From Setaria digitata (taxonomy: Eukaryota > Nematoda > Chromadorea > Rhabditida > Setariidae): a stretch of 64,000 nucleotides of DNA. The notes beneath the pieces were generated by a model, which made no database searches, was not told the DNA's origin, and saw only the letters and a list, made by a program, of their open reading frames with translations. The position numbers and the translations under genes were made by a program. Each line of letters begins with the position of its first letter. Position 1 is the first letter of the stretch. Location: the NCBI GenBank assembly GCA_003640385.1, contig RCAB01000234.1, positions 33,173 through 97,172 of the forward strand, read 5' to 3'. Of the stretch, positions 13,362 to 26,718 are shown in pieces.

Positions 13362-15975
13362 ATTGAATAAAAACGACCGCTGCAAACACGCGATTCCTAA
13401 ATCTTTACAAGTAACAACCAGTGCCAAGTACCAGATCTCATGTGACTAGCTTCACACAAAAACGAAATCGCTAATTTCATAAAGACAAGTTACCAATGAT
13501 GGAGAAAGCTTTAATCCCTTCTTAGACAGGTACGAAATATTAAAAAATGAATGATCGACGGCTCAATTCAAACACAGGGAATACATAATACAGAACATAC
13601 GTTGTGCACACACTTTGAATTCTCCTTCTAATATGAAACAAGAAACAGTAATCTAATCCTCTTTATATAACAAAATCCATATAATACACTAAAATATAAA
13701 ATGTTCACAATAAGTAACCATCTTTTTCAATTACTTCTATCTTACTATATCATCATTTTCAAAGTGACCACTAATTACAGTACAGGTAATGCTTTCTCTG
13801 CAAGATGTTCTGCAGGCGTAAAATAATCCAGCGTAGTAATATCAGGATGGTACGAGTATAGAGAGCCTTTTTAAGCTCCTACTTCTTTAACTGAAGCATG
13901 GTCAACACAGACAGTCCTTTGTTTCAATTTTTCTTCTAGAATGCCATTTAGTGTCAACAGCTTGATGGCAAGCAGACTTTGTGTGGTATTAAACCAGGAC
14001 GCAAGGAGAGCACACAAGAAGATGGAACTCATATATGGCTAAGTCACCTGCTTTAAGTAGGAACTTTAAATCGTTGGCAGTAGCCACTCTTGATACCTAA
14101 AGAAAATCTGTGAGTTTAGACTAAAACGATTTCCAACATCTCTGCACTTTACAACTACATCTAAAACATATGCTGAAAGTACTAAAGAGCGACTTTACAA
14201 TGACCACTGTAATCACTTGGCAATAGATATCCCAATCCTGCTTCTAAACGTCCAAATACTCAAATATTCCCATTCCAAAATCAACCTCCCTCTCCTAACA
14301 GTAACAAGAGACAAGCTGCATTACTTTAGTTGTACATCACCTACGTTTTCGCCTCTCCACTGAATACAGACCACTAAATTACTCATCCAAAATGATGTAA
14401 TAATGATTACCACAGCAACTCATTTATATGATGCTTTATGATAACATGAAGAGCTGAGTCACGCAAACAAATAAAAATATACGGAATGAGATCTTTGACA
14501 CCATTCGAATATCCTTAAGGCAATTTACATGTTTCTAGAAATTTAAGATTTTACTGAATTTCAAAATAACCGTTATCCTACCGCATTTCGGAAAATATGA
14601 ACACACAGTACTGCCGAACCTCAAAAGGGACGCAGAATTCTCGAAGTAATCCTGCCCACCATTTAGTCATTCCACCTTAAACTAGACCTCTGGGTGTTAA
14701 CCATTGCAAAACGCGGCCCGTCCCAAAATACGGTAATGACGATGTGCACGGTGAAATCCCCGAGTGCTACAAATTAACTCTAAGGAGAACTTATCGTACT
14801 GAGTATTGAAGTACTACTGGGTCATCTCTTCTAAAATTTTCATAACGCCTCTTGAAACAGATTATGGATATCGTTCAGGTTTCTCACGATAAATCCGAAT
14901 ACATTGAAATCAACAATAGATTACGGCTACTTGACAGCTATTTCAAGTATTTAATTTTCGTAAACGGAATATCTTTTACCCCACTTTTTACTCATCGCAA
15001 GTACACATAAAGAGACGGGAGCAGCGGAGTACCACTAATCAAATTGTACTTTGAGTTCTCGCAATCTAGATTACTGGTAAGCCTCAATGGCGCTTTCGCC
15101 ACTATGTCCTTTTCACTTTGTATTATTTAAAAAAGCCCGAACATGATGAATCACGTCAAACACTGCCCAGTCTCAAAATGTAACGTTTTCATATCTATTA
15201 AAAGGCTATTATAACATATAGCTAGCGTAGTAATTCCATATCTGATTAGATGCAAGAAGAAAGAAATGCTCCCTCCTTTCTTGGATTAATTTGCTGTACT
15301 CAAACTAGACCGTCCAATATACGCTGTAACTCACGTACGCGAACAACCACCGAGGACACACCTAAACCCATGACCATTCATGACAACCGTCGCAAACCGA
15401 CCATATACCTGTGAGGCATATTAGTACGCGATAATTAGCTCCGCCTGCTTTTACGAGTACAATATCTTCATGAAAATTTACACGGGAGCTGTTAGTCGAT
15501 GTGGCGGTGCTTTTACGGCAGCTAACTTGTCTCGTCCTCAGTTAATTCGGTCATTAAATGTGTCATGCGAATATTATTGATGGTTGCTTTGCTTTGCAAA
15601 ACCTGTGAGCTGTAGAATTACATATGGAAAAGTTTTGTTGTGATAAATTCCTGTAAGCTGTTTAATTACTAGATTGCAGAGAAACTTCTAGAGATGAGAA
15701 CTTTGCTTATAAAATTATTCATGGGTTAAATGGTATGAAGCAAAATAATGCATTTCTAATTTCATTGATACTTCCTTAACATTGCATGCATTAATTTCCT
15801 TTGAGTATTCAATTTGATACATGAGAATGTGGGATTTTTGCCATTAGTGTTAGTTTTTCAGTAGTCGCAATATGTGAACTATTGCTTTTGTAAGTATATA
15901 CTTGTCGTTGACTAATATAATTGTATGAGATGTTCGTCTAATAAAGGTACAGAATTAGATTTCAGTTGCTGTAAT
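13362..15975. other. Divergent intergenic region between G3BP and SLMAP
   Basis: About 2.6 kb separating two genes transcribed away from each other, so both promoters should lie here. Composition is mixed; stretches around 14640-14770 and 15340-15560 are less AT-rich than the flanks. I found no open frame with splice structure, no tRNA-like B box and no TATA box at a convincing position. Confidence 0.5.
15955..15965 (+). other. Predicted spliced-leader acceptor of SLMAP
   Basis: TTAGATTTCAG ends at 15965, ten bases before the ATG at 15976. An upstream in-frame ATG at 15925 would require reading through this acceptor. That is why the 15976 start is preferred. The acceptor consensus is seen; use as a trans-splice site is inferred. 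Confidence 0.6.
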
Positions 15976-18423
15976 ATGAGAGGAATTCGATGTCCGTACG
16001 CTATCCTCACAGCTTGCTCACAGTCGCATGCATTCGAAGAAAGGCGTTTTACAGTTCCAAATTCAGAAGAAGAAGCAATAAAAATTGGACGATCAGTTGC
16101 TCGCTGGAAGCCCAGCTCGGATAATGCTATTTTTGATTGCAAGGTTATGAATAAAATAACTTTATCCGCTCTTCTGTTTTTTCAAAATAACTCCGAAATA
16201 TTGGTACCATTGTCTTTTTAAACCATATTGGGTTTTTATCTTTTCTAAAGTGATATTAAAATAGATATTTAAGGTATTATCGCGAAATCATGCAGTCTTA
16301 TGGCATGAGGAGGGTTGTTTTCTTCTCAAAGATACAAAAAGCAGCAATGGTACATTTGTTAATAATGATCGGCTATCGAAAAGTGCGGAGGAAAGTTCTC
16401 CGCGACAAATATATTCCGGTGATATATTACAGTTCGGCGTCGAAATTTCTGAAAATGCCAATAAAGGTGCATTTCTTTTTCATAGCAGTTTTTGTACTTA
16501 ACTTCGGTCTGTAAGAAGCCGTCAAGTAGAAGTAATTTGCAGATAATATCATTATGAATCTCACATTTTTTGTATTCCTTAATACTTCATTTCTTATTAC
16601 TTGACAAAATTAAATATTTCAGTAACTCATGGTTGTATTTTGGCTATGATACGCCTTTACGATGTGAACGGTGAGGAGGCCTGTGCCCCAGATAATATGG
16701 ATATTAATGGCTATATAAGGACGCGAGACAGTGATTGTATGATGTTTCCACTAGTTGATTCCCACCAGCTGTTTCAGTTGCAGCATTACTTGCGAGAAGC
16801 AATGTATCGGGAACGTTCACTCGAGCAAAAACTTGCCATGCTGGAAAATATCCTTTCCTCTACAGAGCAAGCAGCAGAATCAAGTTGCCAGGTGGGCGAC
16901 TGCTGCTTTTAGCTTTCAGGAGAAATAAAAAAGGATGGAATAACTCATCATTATGAGCATTCTAAATATCTTTTTATAAATTATGACAGATGAAAAGGTA
17001 ACGTTTATGGTTGAAGACTTAACCGTCCTTTTCATCGACATATATTTTAAGTTCTTTGTCTCGATTTTTCTGTTTAATAGAACTTGATTTGTCGGAAAGC
17101 ATGATTTTGGCACCAAATTCTGTTAAATCCAGTAAAGATGTTTAAAGCGGAGGAATAGCGAGCATTCTTTCTTTATCGTTAGCATTGCAATTTCAGGCAC
17201 TGATAAGCGAAGACCAGTTATTATCACGAATTGAAATGTTGGAAGGGCAGCTTGCACTCTATTCGAAAAATACGATAAGTGAAAAAGTGAAAGAGCAGAT
17301 GAGTGACTTGCTTGTGGACAAAAACAAATTTGAATCGCTTGCAAAAGAGTCATTACGTAGAGCGCAGGAAGAAAGATGTGAAGCTTTGCAGCGTCTTGCT
17401 GATGTTGAAAGAAGCCTAATCAATGCCGGTACTTACTAATTAAATCTGTGATTTTTGCGAGGTGTGACAAATTGGTTGGGGGAAACGGGGTCCACAGAAG
17501 GGAAGTATTTTCAACCCATTAATTATTATAAACATTCCAGAGGAAGAATCATCCGTTCTGAGGCAGCGAGTTGCTGACCTGGAAAATGAGCTTACTGTTG
17601 CGGTGGACGCAAACAGCTCCTTGAGGGAACATGTACTGCAATTAAAAAAGCAGTTAAAAGGAATGGAATTCAAGTATGGAGATCCGGAAGATAAGGATTT
17701 CTCGGTATGTTTTATTTGTTACTTTTTACATTTTTAGTGGTATCGAAGAGCTTTTCTCATTCCTGTCTCTGTTGTTATCGGAAATGTGTTTTGATTGTCA
17801 TTGGAAATACCGGTATGGTTTAATTAACAAATTACATGGAATTCCAGTGTTCATTCCATGCTGATCTTCATGTAGTTTTAGGCAATTTCGTTTTGTGAAA
17901 AACCCGAGAAAAAAGATGAAATAAAAATATCTGGCTCACAGTACCTCAGTACATCACAGGGAGAAAACGGTAATTTTAATTCCTGACAATGATTTACCTT
18001 TCTTTGATTTATCTAATGCTTTTTCTTTTTTCAAGTTATATTTGATATCTTTTTCTCTTTTCTAAGTAAAACAAATCACGGATACTTTCAGGTTATGCTA
18101 AGTTATATTTTTGTGACGAGAAAAGCCAAGCAATGCTGGAATTAAAGTTGACGCCTTATCGACCTAACGGTGACTTTGCTGTAAGTTTTGAATTTCTACA
18201 ATAGTTCTTGCACTTGGCCTATCGTTTGCATTTGTAGTGCTTTAAGCGCGGTTTGGACTTGGAAATAAAACAATTCGAATACCTCGCATCCTTATTTTGT
18301 TAAGTCACCTCATTTCAGGTTCTGTTATTGTGTGCGCTGCCGCTTTTTTCGGTAGTGTTTATCATTTACAGTCTTGGAGCGACCATCGCATCTTCCATAG
18401 TAAGCAAGATCAAAAAAGAGTAG
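15976..18423 (+). CDS. SLMAP: SLMAP: FHA-domain, coiled-coil, tail-anchored STRIPAK scaffold
   Basis: Homologue of sarcolemma membrane-associated protein, which uses its FHA domain to bring phospho-MST/Hippo kinase to the STRIPAK phosphatase and is tail-anchored in the membrane. My exon model is 15976-16143, 16274-16466, 16623-16891, 17197-17428, 17541-17704, 17882-17969, 18092-18180 and 18319-18423. It keeps phase throughout and gives 435 residues. The FHA core reads [46 protein letters not shown] and [11 protein letters not shown], so the phosphothreonine-binding Arg, SRNH and SSNGT elements are all present. The coiled-coil segment has [15 protein letters not shown] and [11 protein letters not shown], close to vertebrate SLMAP. 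A C-terminal hydrophobic helix ([19 protein letters not shown]) is followed by KIKKE. It is shorter than the long vertebrate isoforms because the coiled coil is reduced. In the raw frame exon 2 is masked by an unrelated open frame. Confidence 0.95.
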
Positions 18424-19030
18424 GAGTACAAATCATTATCTTCTGCTTCACTTTGTAAAGATTATGATGTATATTTCACTTGTGCGCCGTAAAAACCAGG
18501 GAAAAATCTGTTACATTCTTGATGATTCGTTATATTCTTGATGATACAAAATCTTAATGACTAGTATACCAAATCTTTCCACTTTATTCTATTACTTCAC
18601 CTCCGTCCGCTTTCCTACTTTAAATAGCTTGTGAATTTAATGCTTCTTCCCACTCCTCTGCAAAAACAGTACTAGAGTAACTGGGTAATTTCGCGGTCAC
18701 GCAAGAATATATTCACTATAGAATCTGCCGTATATGCGGGTAATAAAAACGGTATACGTATTAATGCCAATGGCTAGCTGACAGCTAAATAAAGCGTTAT
18801 CAATTCATAATAATAAAATTTCAATAATCAGATGAATTTCACATATATTTATATATAGCCAATCCTATCCTCCCTTTCTGAGACCTGTTGGGTAAAGGGC
18901 TTGCTCAAGATTCATCAATGCTGAATAAATAGGAAATATAAAATATAACTAAGTCTTTTATCAAATACAAATAACAGTATCTAAACGAGTCTGTATATGG
19001 TGCGAAATGACGACGATACCAACAATGTGT
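18424..19030. other. Convergent intergenic region between SLMAP and DRP-1
   Basis: About 600 bases shared by the 3' ends of two convergent genes. A plus-strand AATAAA at 18742-18747 is a candidate SLMAP poly(A) signal. Nothing else is recognisable. Confidence 0.5.
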
Positions 19031-19523
19031 TCACCAAATCTGCGTTTCACGAACTTCGCCAATTATATTACTTGCTTTATTGAGTGCCTAAAGAATAATT
19101 AGATTAACTGTTATCCAGAAAGTCTAAATAAAGAAAAACCTTTGAAAAGTGAAGAGCACCATAACATACGCTAAGCATTTCAGCTGCTTCCTTTCTCCTC
19201 TGAGCCATAACTGGACTTTCACTGAGCAGTTCCTCAATTATTTCACGTTTGTATAACTGTTGTACGAGTTCGCTTTGTAAATTGTCCTAGAAAATGATAG
19301 AATTAGTGCCATATCTGATCATGAGGAAATCCTCCTACTGGGTTTTCATTAATTTCAATAAACTATTAAATTGGCATAGCTGGTAAATATTTATTGTGAA
19401 CCAAAAAAAGGAAAACACAACGCACGCGAACGTAATTCACTAGGAAGTGCATAATAGCTTTGGGTACTGTGTCTTGAACATTCTTTCTCACAATCATAAA
19501 ATAACATCGGATAAGTCGTTCTG

Positions 19524-19554
<31 letters not shown>

Positions 19555-22500
19555 GCGTTTGCGTAACTACTGTAGAAGTTTACTCTATAAATTATACAAG
19601 ATGAGCTATCCTTAGCAAAAAGCAGTCTGGCAGAAAACTGACAATACTTTTCTGTAAAGGAAAACAGGAAAAAAAACAAGGACAAAGTAACACAATTAAT
19701 TCAGAACTTTTAGAATGGAAGATGTATCTAACACACGAGGAATTAATATACAAGAATTAAGGATGGAGACCGATAGATATTACAGCAACCAACTGGTTAT
19801 GAAACATTTCTGATGGCAATTTTACTGTTATGTATAAACCGTGGTTGAGATTATCAGACGAAAAGCGCCGGCATTTAATTTATGAGATAGTCTAATAAGT
19901 TCTGTAACCAGGAGCAAAAAAATTGATGGCCACAATTTACCGATTATTTGGCAGTCTTTCTGTTCACGGGCTGTTAGCTTCCGTGTGATAGTCTTTTCCG
20001 GAACTTCCGGCAAGAAACTAACAGGTTTTCGAGCCGATACAGCTGAAACAACAACATCAACAGCATAATGATATCGTGAAAAGTGATCACCAACTATGTT
20101 ATGGATAGCTCCATAAAAAAAAAAAAATCATCTCAGGTGCTTAGTGTTATTTACATTTTAATAAACAGAGCTACCGCATTTCTTTTTTCCTATTTGCAAC
20201 GACGAGTAAGCCACTCAGAAAAAGAGAATCCAAATAACAGAAGCTTTTCAAAATAGAATCTAAAACACTGCAGATTATGTATGACAGAAACAGTTCTGCA
20301 TCTCTTGACTCAGAGTTTTCAAAAGATTTTAAGAAACTAACGAGACAGCACTGACTCCTTGTCTTTGGCATTCCCACCGAAGAACCATCCGGTGAAGCTT
20401 GAAATTTCGGTTGAACTCTATAAGATTCATATACAACTGTGTTCGATTAATTAAAACAATTACGATCACTGACCATAAAAGTCTGGCAATAAAAGAGTAA
20501 ATACTGTCCTAAATTGTCAGAGTATCATCAAAAGTCATCCCAATATTTTGTTTCATGATCCGTTCTTCCAATATAAGTTGGAGGTTTTTTATTCATTTTT
20601 TGTTCAAAATATAAAAATAAGCCGATAGATGAACTGCGGCAGAGGAATGATATAACAAATATAGAATACTACATCTCAGCAATTCCACAATCTTAATTAA
20701 AAAATCAGTTAATGTATCACTGATTATAAACTTTACACTTCTACTAAATACTTATGTAAATTTCTTGCCTGTGTGCCGCCTGAACCGCCACCTGAAGACG
20801 ATAGGCCTGTAGCCTAAAACAGTAAAAATGAGAAAGAGCATTTGACAAAAGACTATATCGTCAAAGATTTATGATTTATGCAAAAAATATTTACCGCAAG
20901 ATTTTCGTGCACTTTATGGAGTGGTGTTTCCGTTTGAGGACAGCGTTTCAGAGATCGTTTCGAATCATCATCAACAGATGCATGCTCCTAAATTACATCG
21001 TTAAAAAAATGTTTGCCGAAATATGAAGAAGGAATAAGCTTTAATAGAGGAACAAATCCTTAAGCTCACCACATGTGAGGTATTTTAAAATGCTGAGGTG
21101 ATAAAAACATTACACCATTATCAATTTCTTTTCGCTAGAAAAGTGCATATGGAAGACGAGTTCTAAGCATTATTAAAAAGCTTTTCTTTGCCAACAACAT
21201 ATATTGTCCTTGCAGTTGAAACATCAAGTACAATGGCCCAGCTGTACACTAAATAATAGCTATTTCATCTATTTTCTTATAAACTGAAAGTAAAAAGACA
21301 AAAATAAACCTTTAATAGATTTCCAAGTGAGGCGTCGGCGAATTCTGGATGCTTAGTGTTGATATATGCAAGCTCAATTGCTACCAAATTTTCAACAATT
21401 TCATTCGTCGGTTTTAAACGGCTTTTCAGAACATTGCTCACTACTTCATTTATTTTATCGTACAAACGAGGAAATCGCTGCATTTCTTGCTAAAAACATT
21501 AAATCAGAAAAATAACCGTAATCACCGGGAAAAGTCTAATTTCATAAACAGTTTACTGTAACTGAGTGCTACAGCCACTTTATGCAACATATTTCCAGTC
21601 AAAATGGAATTGCAAGCAAATGTGATTGTTGGTCAATCTCCTGTAAGCACCTCATATCGCTATCATTATCCGAAACATCTGGTCACTGCGTTGAAGCAGC
21701 ATTTCCTTAAACTACCTAGATCTTGCTAAAGATATGTCCAGTTCGATTCGGCAATTATGAAGCAAAAGAAAAATCCTAAGCGCAAACCAAAACATACTTT
21801 TTTCTCGATTCTAAGTTTTCGATTGAAATTTAGAAAAGGCAGAAGGGGGAAAAAAAGTGCAAAACCTGAGTATGAATGCCACAATGTTGTACAATACGCT
21901 GTAGTTCTTCATGCACAAGCTCCACACAACGTAAGCTGGGCTCTTCCAGCCGGCGAATTTGTCTTTTTACCAATAATTCAAAGCTTACTTCCGGCACAAA
22001 AAGAGCCGGCCGAGGACCCTATGAAATTAGTTACAGTTAAAGATCATTTAAAGTTTAAGAAACAAGGACGAAGTCCTTATTCTCTTTATTTCAAAAACTA
22101 AAGCCTTACCGTCGCATTACGAATAGCCGTTAATATATCAAGCTGCGTTAAATCACCCAGTGGATCAATGGATTCCAGAACTCGACCAAATGTTTCATGG
22201 AAGATATAACATATTCGTGCACCACCACACCTGCAACATTAGGAATTCACTTTCAAGAAATTTTAACTCACTGCACAGACAAAAAGTAAATGTAAAACTA
22301 ACAACTCTGATGTTTCGATATTTCTCGATGTGCCTTCAATGGTTGTTGTATATGCAGTGGCAAAACGAGTAATAATTTGTAGAAGTGTGCTTCCGTAATC
22401 TTGTACAGGCTCGCCGTATGAATTAAGCAATGTTTGGCATTGCGCTATCAGGACATTTACTCGCATTTTCAACTGTGGAAGACATTCTCGTATGTGGTGC

Positions 22501-23014
22501 ATCAGTAGCTGAAAAAGTTTTTCCCGTATATTAATAACCATTAACCACGAAAGACTTCTGATTCGTGCTGGTGAACAAATACTTTGCAAAATAACAGATA
22601 TATTTATCACTCTAAATGCGAAATACTGCTATCAAAATACTTCAAAGCAAGCAGGCTAGCCAACTAAAGAACAGGAACAAAAATCGTATACCATCTTCCG
22701 CTGATTGTAATATAAGTTTTTCTTACTCTTAGTTCTTGTTCTCAGCAAGACTACTTCCTCATAACAATATCATCAAAAATCACGAATTATGAGTAGGAAA
22801 AATCTCAACCTTTCTAATGAAAGATAACAATTTAGTGTTAAATTCAATTTCAGTTACCTAGAATTGTGCCTTTTACGAACAATTCAGTGTCAAATTAGAG
22901 ATCAGGTACTTTCTTTCTAGTGAAAGCGACTTCCATATTATCATGTTACAATACTCGTTAGGTGATAAATATCAATTTTATATACATATATATACTCGTT
23001 AGGTGATAAATATC

Positions 23015-23072
<58 letters not shown>

Positions 23073-24786
23073 AATGTACGTAATAATTCAACAGAAAACT
23101 CGAAGTGAAAATTACCCTATTAAGTGTTTTCGATAAATAAGGAATTCCATTTCTGTTTGCTAACGTAGGATATTTCCGCTGCAAAAACGATTGTTCATCA
23201 CGCAAGCAATCTTCGATTGGTTTTTTGTTCATGATATCTGCTTGTGACCTGAAGCACGTAATTCACTTCTAACTTTAATATCTGATTAATATCTAAGGAT
23301 TATAACATTATAGATATGAAGGAAAACAAATAATAATTATAGAAGACAGAAAATTAGTACCTATTCACAACTCCTATTATGCCAAGCTTAACAGGCACAA
23401 CACGTCCAAGAAGAACTTCCATAGCGTCAGTGCCATGATCCATCAGATCGAGTTTTGTGAGTACGGCTAGAGTCCGACAACCTACAATTCAACATGGTCT
23501 TTAGAAAGCACCAAGAATCATTACTGGATTCTTCAGCAGGACAAAGTTTACAGTCTCTACATAAAATTAATATGATACGAAAATATCTAAAGCAGTTACC
23601 TTCAGGATCAACCTCTCGCGCTAATTTCAATGGTTCTGAAGTGGCAAAATCTTGATTTGCAGGTGTCACAGCAAGAATAATAGAATTAGGATTCCCTATA
23701 TAATTCATAATCAGGTCTCGAACTTGAATCTGAAAATGTTACTGCTCTAACCAAACTAGCCAGCCACGACGTTTAAATTCATGACTTTCATAGTTTTAAG
23801 TGACAGTTACTAGGTGAAAAATGGCATAAATCTACTAGCTCTTCAGATACATATATAAAAAAAAAAAAAAAAAAAAAAATGAAGTAAAAATGACAAACAA
23901 CATGTGAAAACACAACAGAGGATTTAGGACCACAAAGTATGTCACCTTATTCTTAGTAGACAGCTCAAAAACTGATTGGTTCAAGAAAAAAGAAAGAAGT
24001 TTATGACTTATCCGTACTTCAATATCCGTAGGCTGATCACCCACTGGTACTTTTGTCAAGCCAGGCAAATCTATGAGAGTTAAATTCACTACATTTGGTG
24101 AACAAATTTTAAGACTGATTGGTACACCAGATATCCCCTGTAACAAAAAGAAAAATTCATAAATATATAATCACATGAATACGAAGATCAATGAAAGTTA
24201 TTCTTAGTTCAAACTGAAAGGAACTTCGCTTACTTTGTTTTTTCCAGAAACTCTCTCCGTTTCAAGTTCGATTTCCTCCCTCACTTCATTGAAATCTGTG
24301 AAAATCCTGTCTTTTAAGTGACTAAATACAGCCCATTCAGCTGCATGTATTGTCACACCTGGGAAATAATGAACAGAAGTATTTCTTCAAAGGAAAAAAG
24401 AAAAAAAAATCCCGAAGAACGAATTATAAAAGTTAAAAGAGAACCTTGATCGGTAGTTCTAGCTTCCTTGTCATCACTAAGAACATTGATGAGCTGCAAA
24501 ATTAGAGGTCGTCTGGTAACAATACCCGCCCCGCGAGGTAGGAAATCCCGACCAACGATACCTTCTAAGACAGAACTTTTCCCTGCACTCTGTAAAAAAA
24601 TAAACGACAGAAATACCAATCCATGTACCATAATAGGACTAAAAAACTTCAAGGGAAATAAAGAACTAGAATACGAACTTGTGAGCCAACAACAACAATC
24701 TGTGGCAATTGTATTTCTGCCTCACGAGTCCCAATTGCAGCAAAAACTTCCTGTAACTTATTGATAACAGGAATAAGCGACTCCAT
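19031..24786 (-). CDS. drp-1: DRP-1: dynamin-related GTPase of mitochondrial and peroxisomal fission
   Basis: Cytosolic dynamin-1-like GTPase that assembles on mitochondria and divides them. The protein begins [19 protein letters not shown]. All GTPase signatures are seen: VVVGSQ joined across an intron to [10 protein letters not shown] (P loop, about 24700-24555), [12 protein letters not shown] (switch I), [15 protein letters not shown] (G3, about 24070-24030) and [10 protein letters not shown] (G4, about 23450). Stalk exons run from about 23250 to 21280. A short variable region follows ([20 protein letters not shown], about 20900-20990, and a TGWFFGGN exon near 20360-20420). The GED follows: [15 protein letters not shown], then REQKDCQII joined to [27 protein letters not shown], and the family-typical end [11 protein letters not shown]. 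There is no PH domain or proline-rich tail, as expected for DRP1 and unlike classical dynamins. The ATG at 24786 follows a TTTTCAG acceptor. Confidence 0.96.
19524..19552 (-). repeat. 29-nt poly(T) before a DRP-1 GED exon
   Basis: On the coding strand T29 immediately precedes CAG and the exon encoding [14 protein letters not shown]. It serves as a very long polypyrimidine tract of the 3' splice site. Confidence 0.8.
22951..23068. repeat. 41-bp tandem duplication followed by an (AT)24 microsatellite
   Basis: The unit starting ATACTCGTTAGGTGATAAAT at 22951 is repeated from 22992, a period of 41 bases. The second copy merges into an uninterrupted AT dinucleotide run at 23021-23068. It lies inside an intron of DRP-1. 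Confidence 0.9.
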
Positions 24787-24800
24787 GAATACCCTGAAAA
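24787..24800 (-). other. Predicted spliced-leader acceptor of DRP-1
   Basis: On the coding strand TTTTCAG is followed by GGTATTC and then the ATG at 24786. No conventional upstream exon is needed, which suggests trans-splicing. The same acceptor could also receive a cis exon (see findings). Confidence 0.6.
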
Positions 24801-26718
24801 TGTAGATATAAAACATTGCCACACACGAATAAGAAAATGAATTCAATTTATATCGATGCCTACAATATTTAGGGATCCAAATAAAATATGAAGACGAGAA
24901 ATTACGAGATGCTTATAATAAACTGACCATATCCAATCATTTTTTGGGTGAAGTTAAATAAATTATTCTAGCATATATTACTAGGGTACTAACAGGAAAT
25001 AAGGACCCGTTATTTATTAAATACAACGAAAAACGATTTCCTTCCTTAGAATACACGACTGGAATAGCTCTAAAAGGAGTACAAGAATTAAGTGAATGAA
25101 ATTTATATTTTCTTAGTTTTTCGTTATCAGATGGCAAAATGCTGATAATTTAAATAAACTTACTGGCTATTTCTAAAAAGATTTTCCTTGACAGTCACAG
25201 GATTTGACCTTCCTAAATATGTTTTTATCGTGCTTTCTGCTGCTAAATTACCGACAACATTGTTGTCTGCTGTATTTGTCTTCTGGATGTTACAAGGAGA
25301 TACCTCCGTAATTCTTTGATTCAATACTTCCTCCGTCTTGACGCTCTCTAAACTTCAACGAAAGAAAATTTCTTTTTCTCCGATTTAATCATTTACGATT
25401 CACTGATGCATAATGATCCTCTTCAGAAAGTTAGTCATTTGACACAACGATGTTTTACATCGCCAACATGTACATCAATTTTCCAAATATGAAACAAAAT
25501 GCTCACTCCAGTTTTACAGAAGATAAAGAATGAGTTATTCTTAATCTATTCCTCCAACAACTGCGTACTTGGTGCCTAAGGAAATCGCAAGTGAACAACG
25601 TACGAGATCCGTCCGTCCGATAATAGTGAAGAAAAAGAAATCCGAATCTTCAGTCATTCATGATATGTGTTAGTATTGTTAATATCTCTTGAACAAATCC
25701 TGTATTACGCCCAGAAATAGTAGAGGCTAATTTCCGACATGAACATACATACTAACCGAAGCACAATTTACGGAAGTTTACATCTCAGTGATATTTCATC
25801 AAGGTAAGATTTCGGAAAAACTGTAAAGAAAACTTCATAATATGCAAGTAATAGTATTGCCTGGATTACTAGCAAATCAATTCTAGTTTATATTAAACTA
25901 GAAGACAAATCCGGATTCCAAAAGGAATAAGTACACTACCTGACCAACAATTAGGAAATATTTGCCTGAGACTAGTTGATTTCATGTTAGACCTTATCAG
26001 GATTGCACAGCAATTGTTATGCGTTATATCCATCCAGCTCAATCTTATCATTATTTTATTGACTTTCAGGGGTTTGCCAGTGAGCGGTCGGGAGAAAGTT
26101 CCTGGGTGTTAATCGGCTGGTTGTTTATCTGGCGGGGAAAACTTGCTGTGCTATAGGCCGGGGTGAGCTTCACACTTTTTTATCTCCCGTGATGCCACTC
26201 AGAGGATTATCAGAAAGAAGAGCGGTAGAGGGGGAGAAAAAAAAAGGATTCTCGAAATATTCAAGTTAAAATTTCATATCGATAGCATCTCTGATAATTT
26301 GGGAGATAGTGGAAATGAGAAAGGAAGGTGGAAAAAGGAGGGTTTATAACTACATAGATTTATAAATAGTGGCAAGCTTTTTTTGGATTTTCTCGGCAGT
26401 CTCAGAGAAACGCTGAAGAGTCATATTTCTGTCAGACTAGAAAGTTTTGAAACTGATGCCAAATAGAAACAAAAATTGTAGGTTACGTACGGAAAGTCGT
26501 AATAGAAGGATCAGCTCTTTTAGAATACTCATGACGTGAGTTTTGTATGTATTTCTAGGGAGTTGTCATATCTCTTCTAAAATTTCCCCATCCTTCCCTC
26601 TCTCTACCCCAAATTTACTGGCAACCTGACAAACTAAGTGGGAGTTGTTATAATTGCTGTTATCATTTTCTTTCTCTCGCTTATTTGCAGGTCCTGAAGG
26701 TTTTCTCAGTACTTATAA

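Noticed and set aside
14640..14770. Less AT-rich patch that might be a tRNA or small RNA
   Set aside because: I could not find paired acceptor stems or A and B box promoter elements in the right spacing on either strand.
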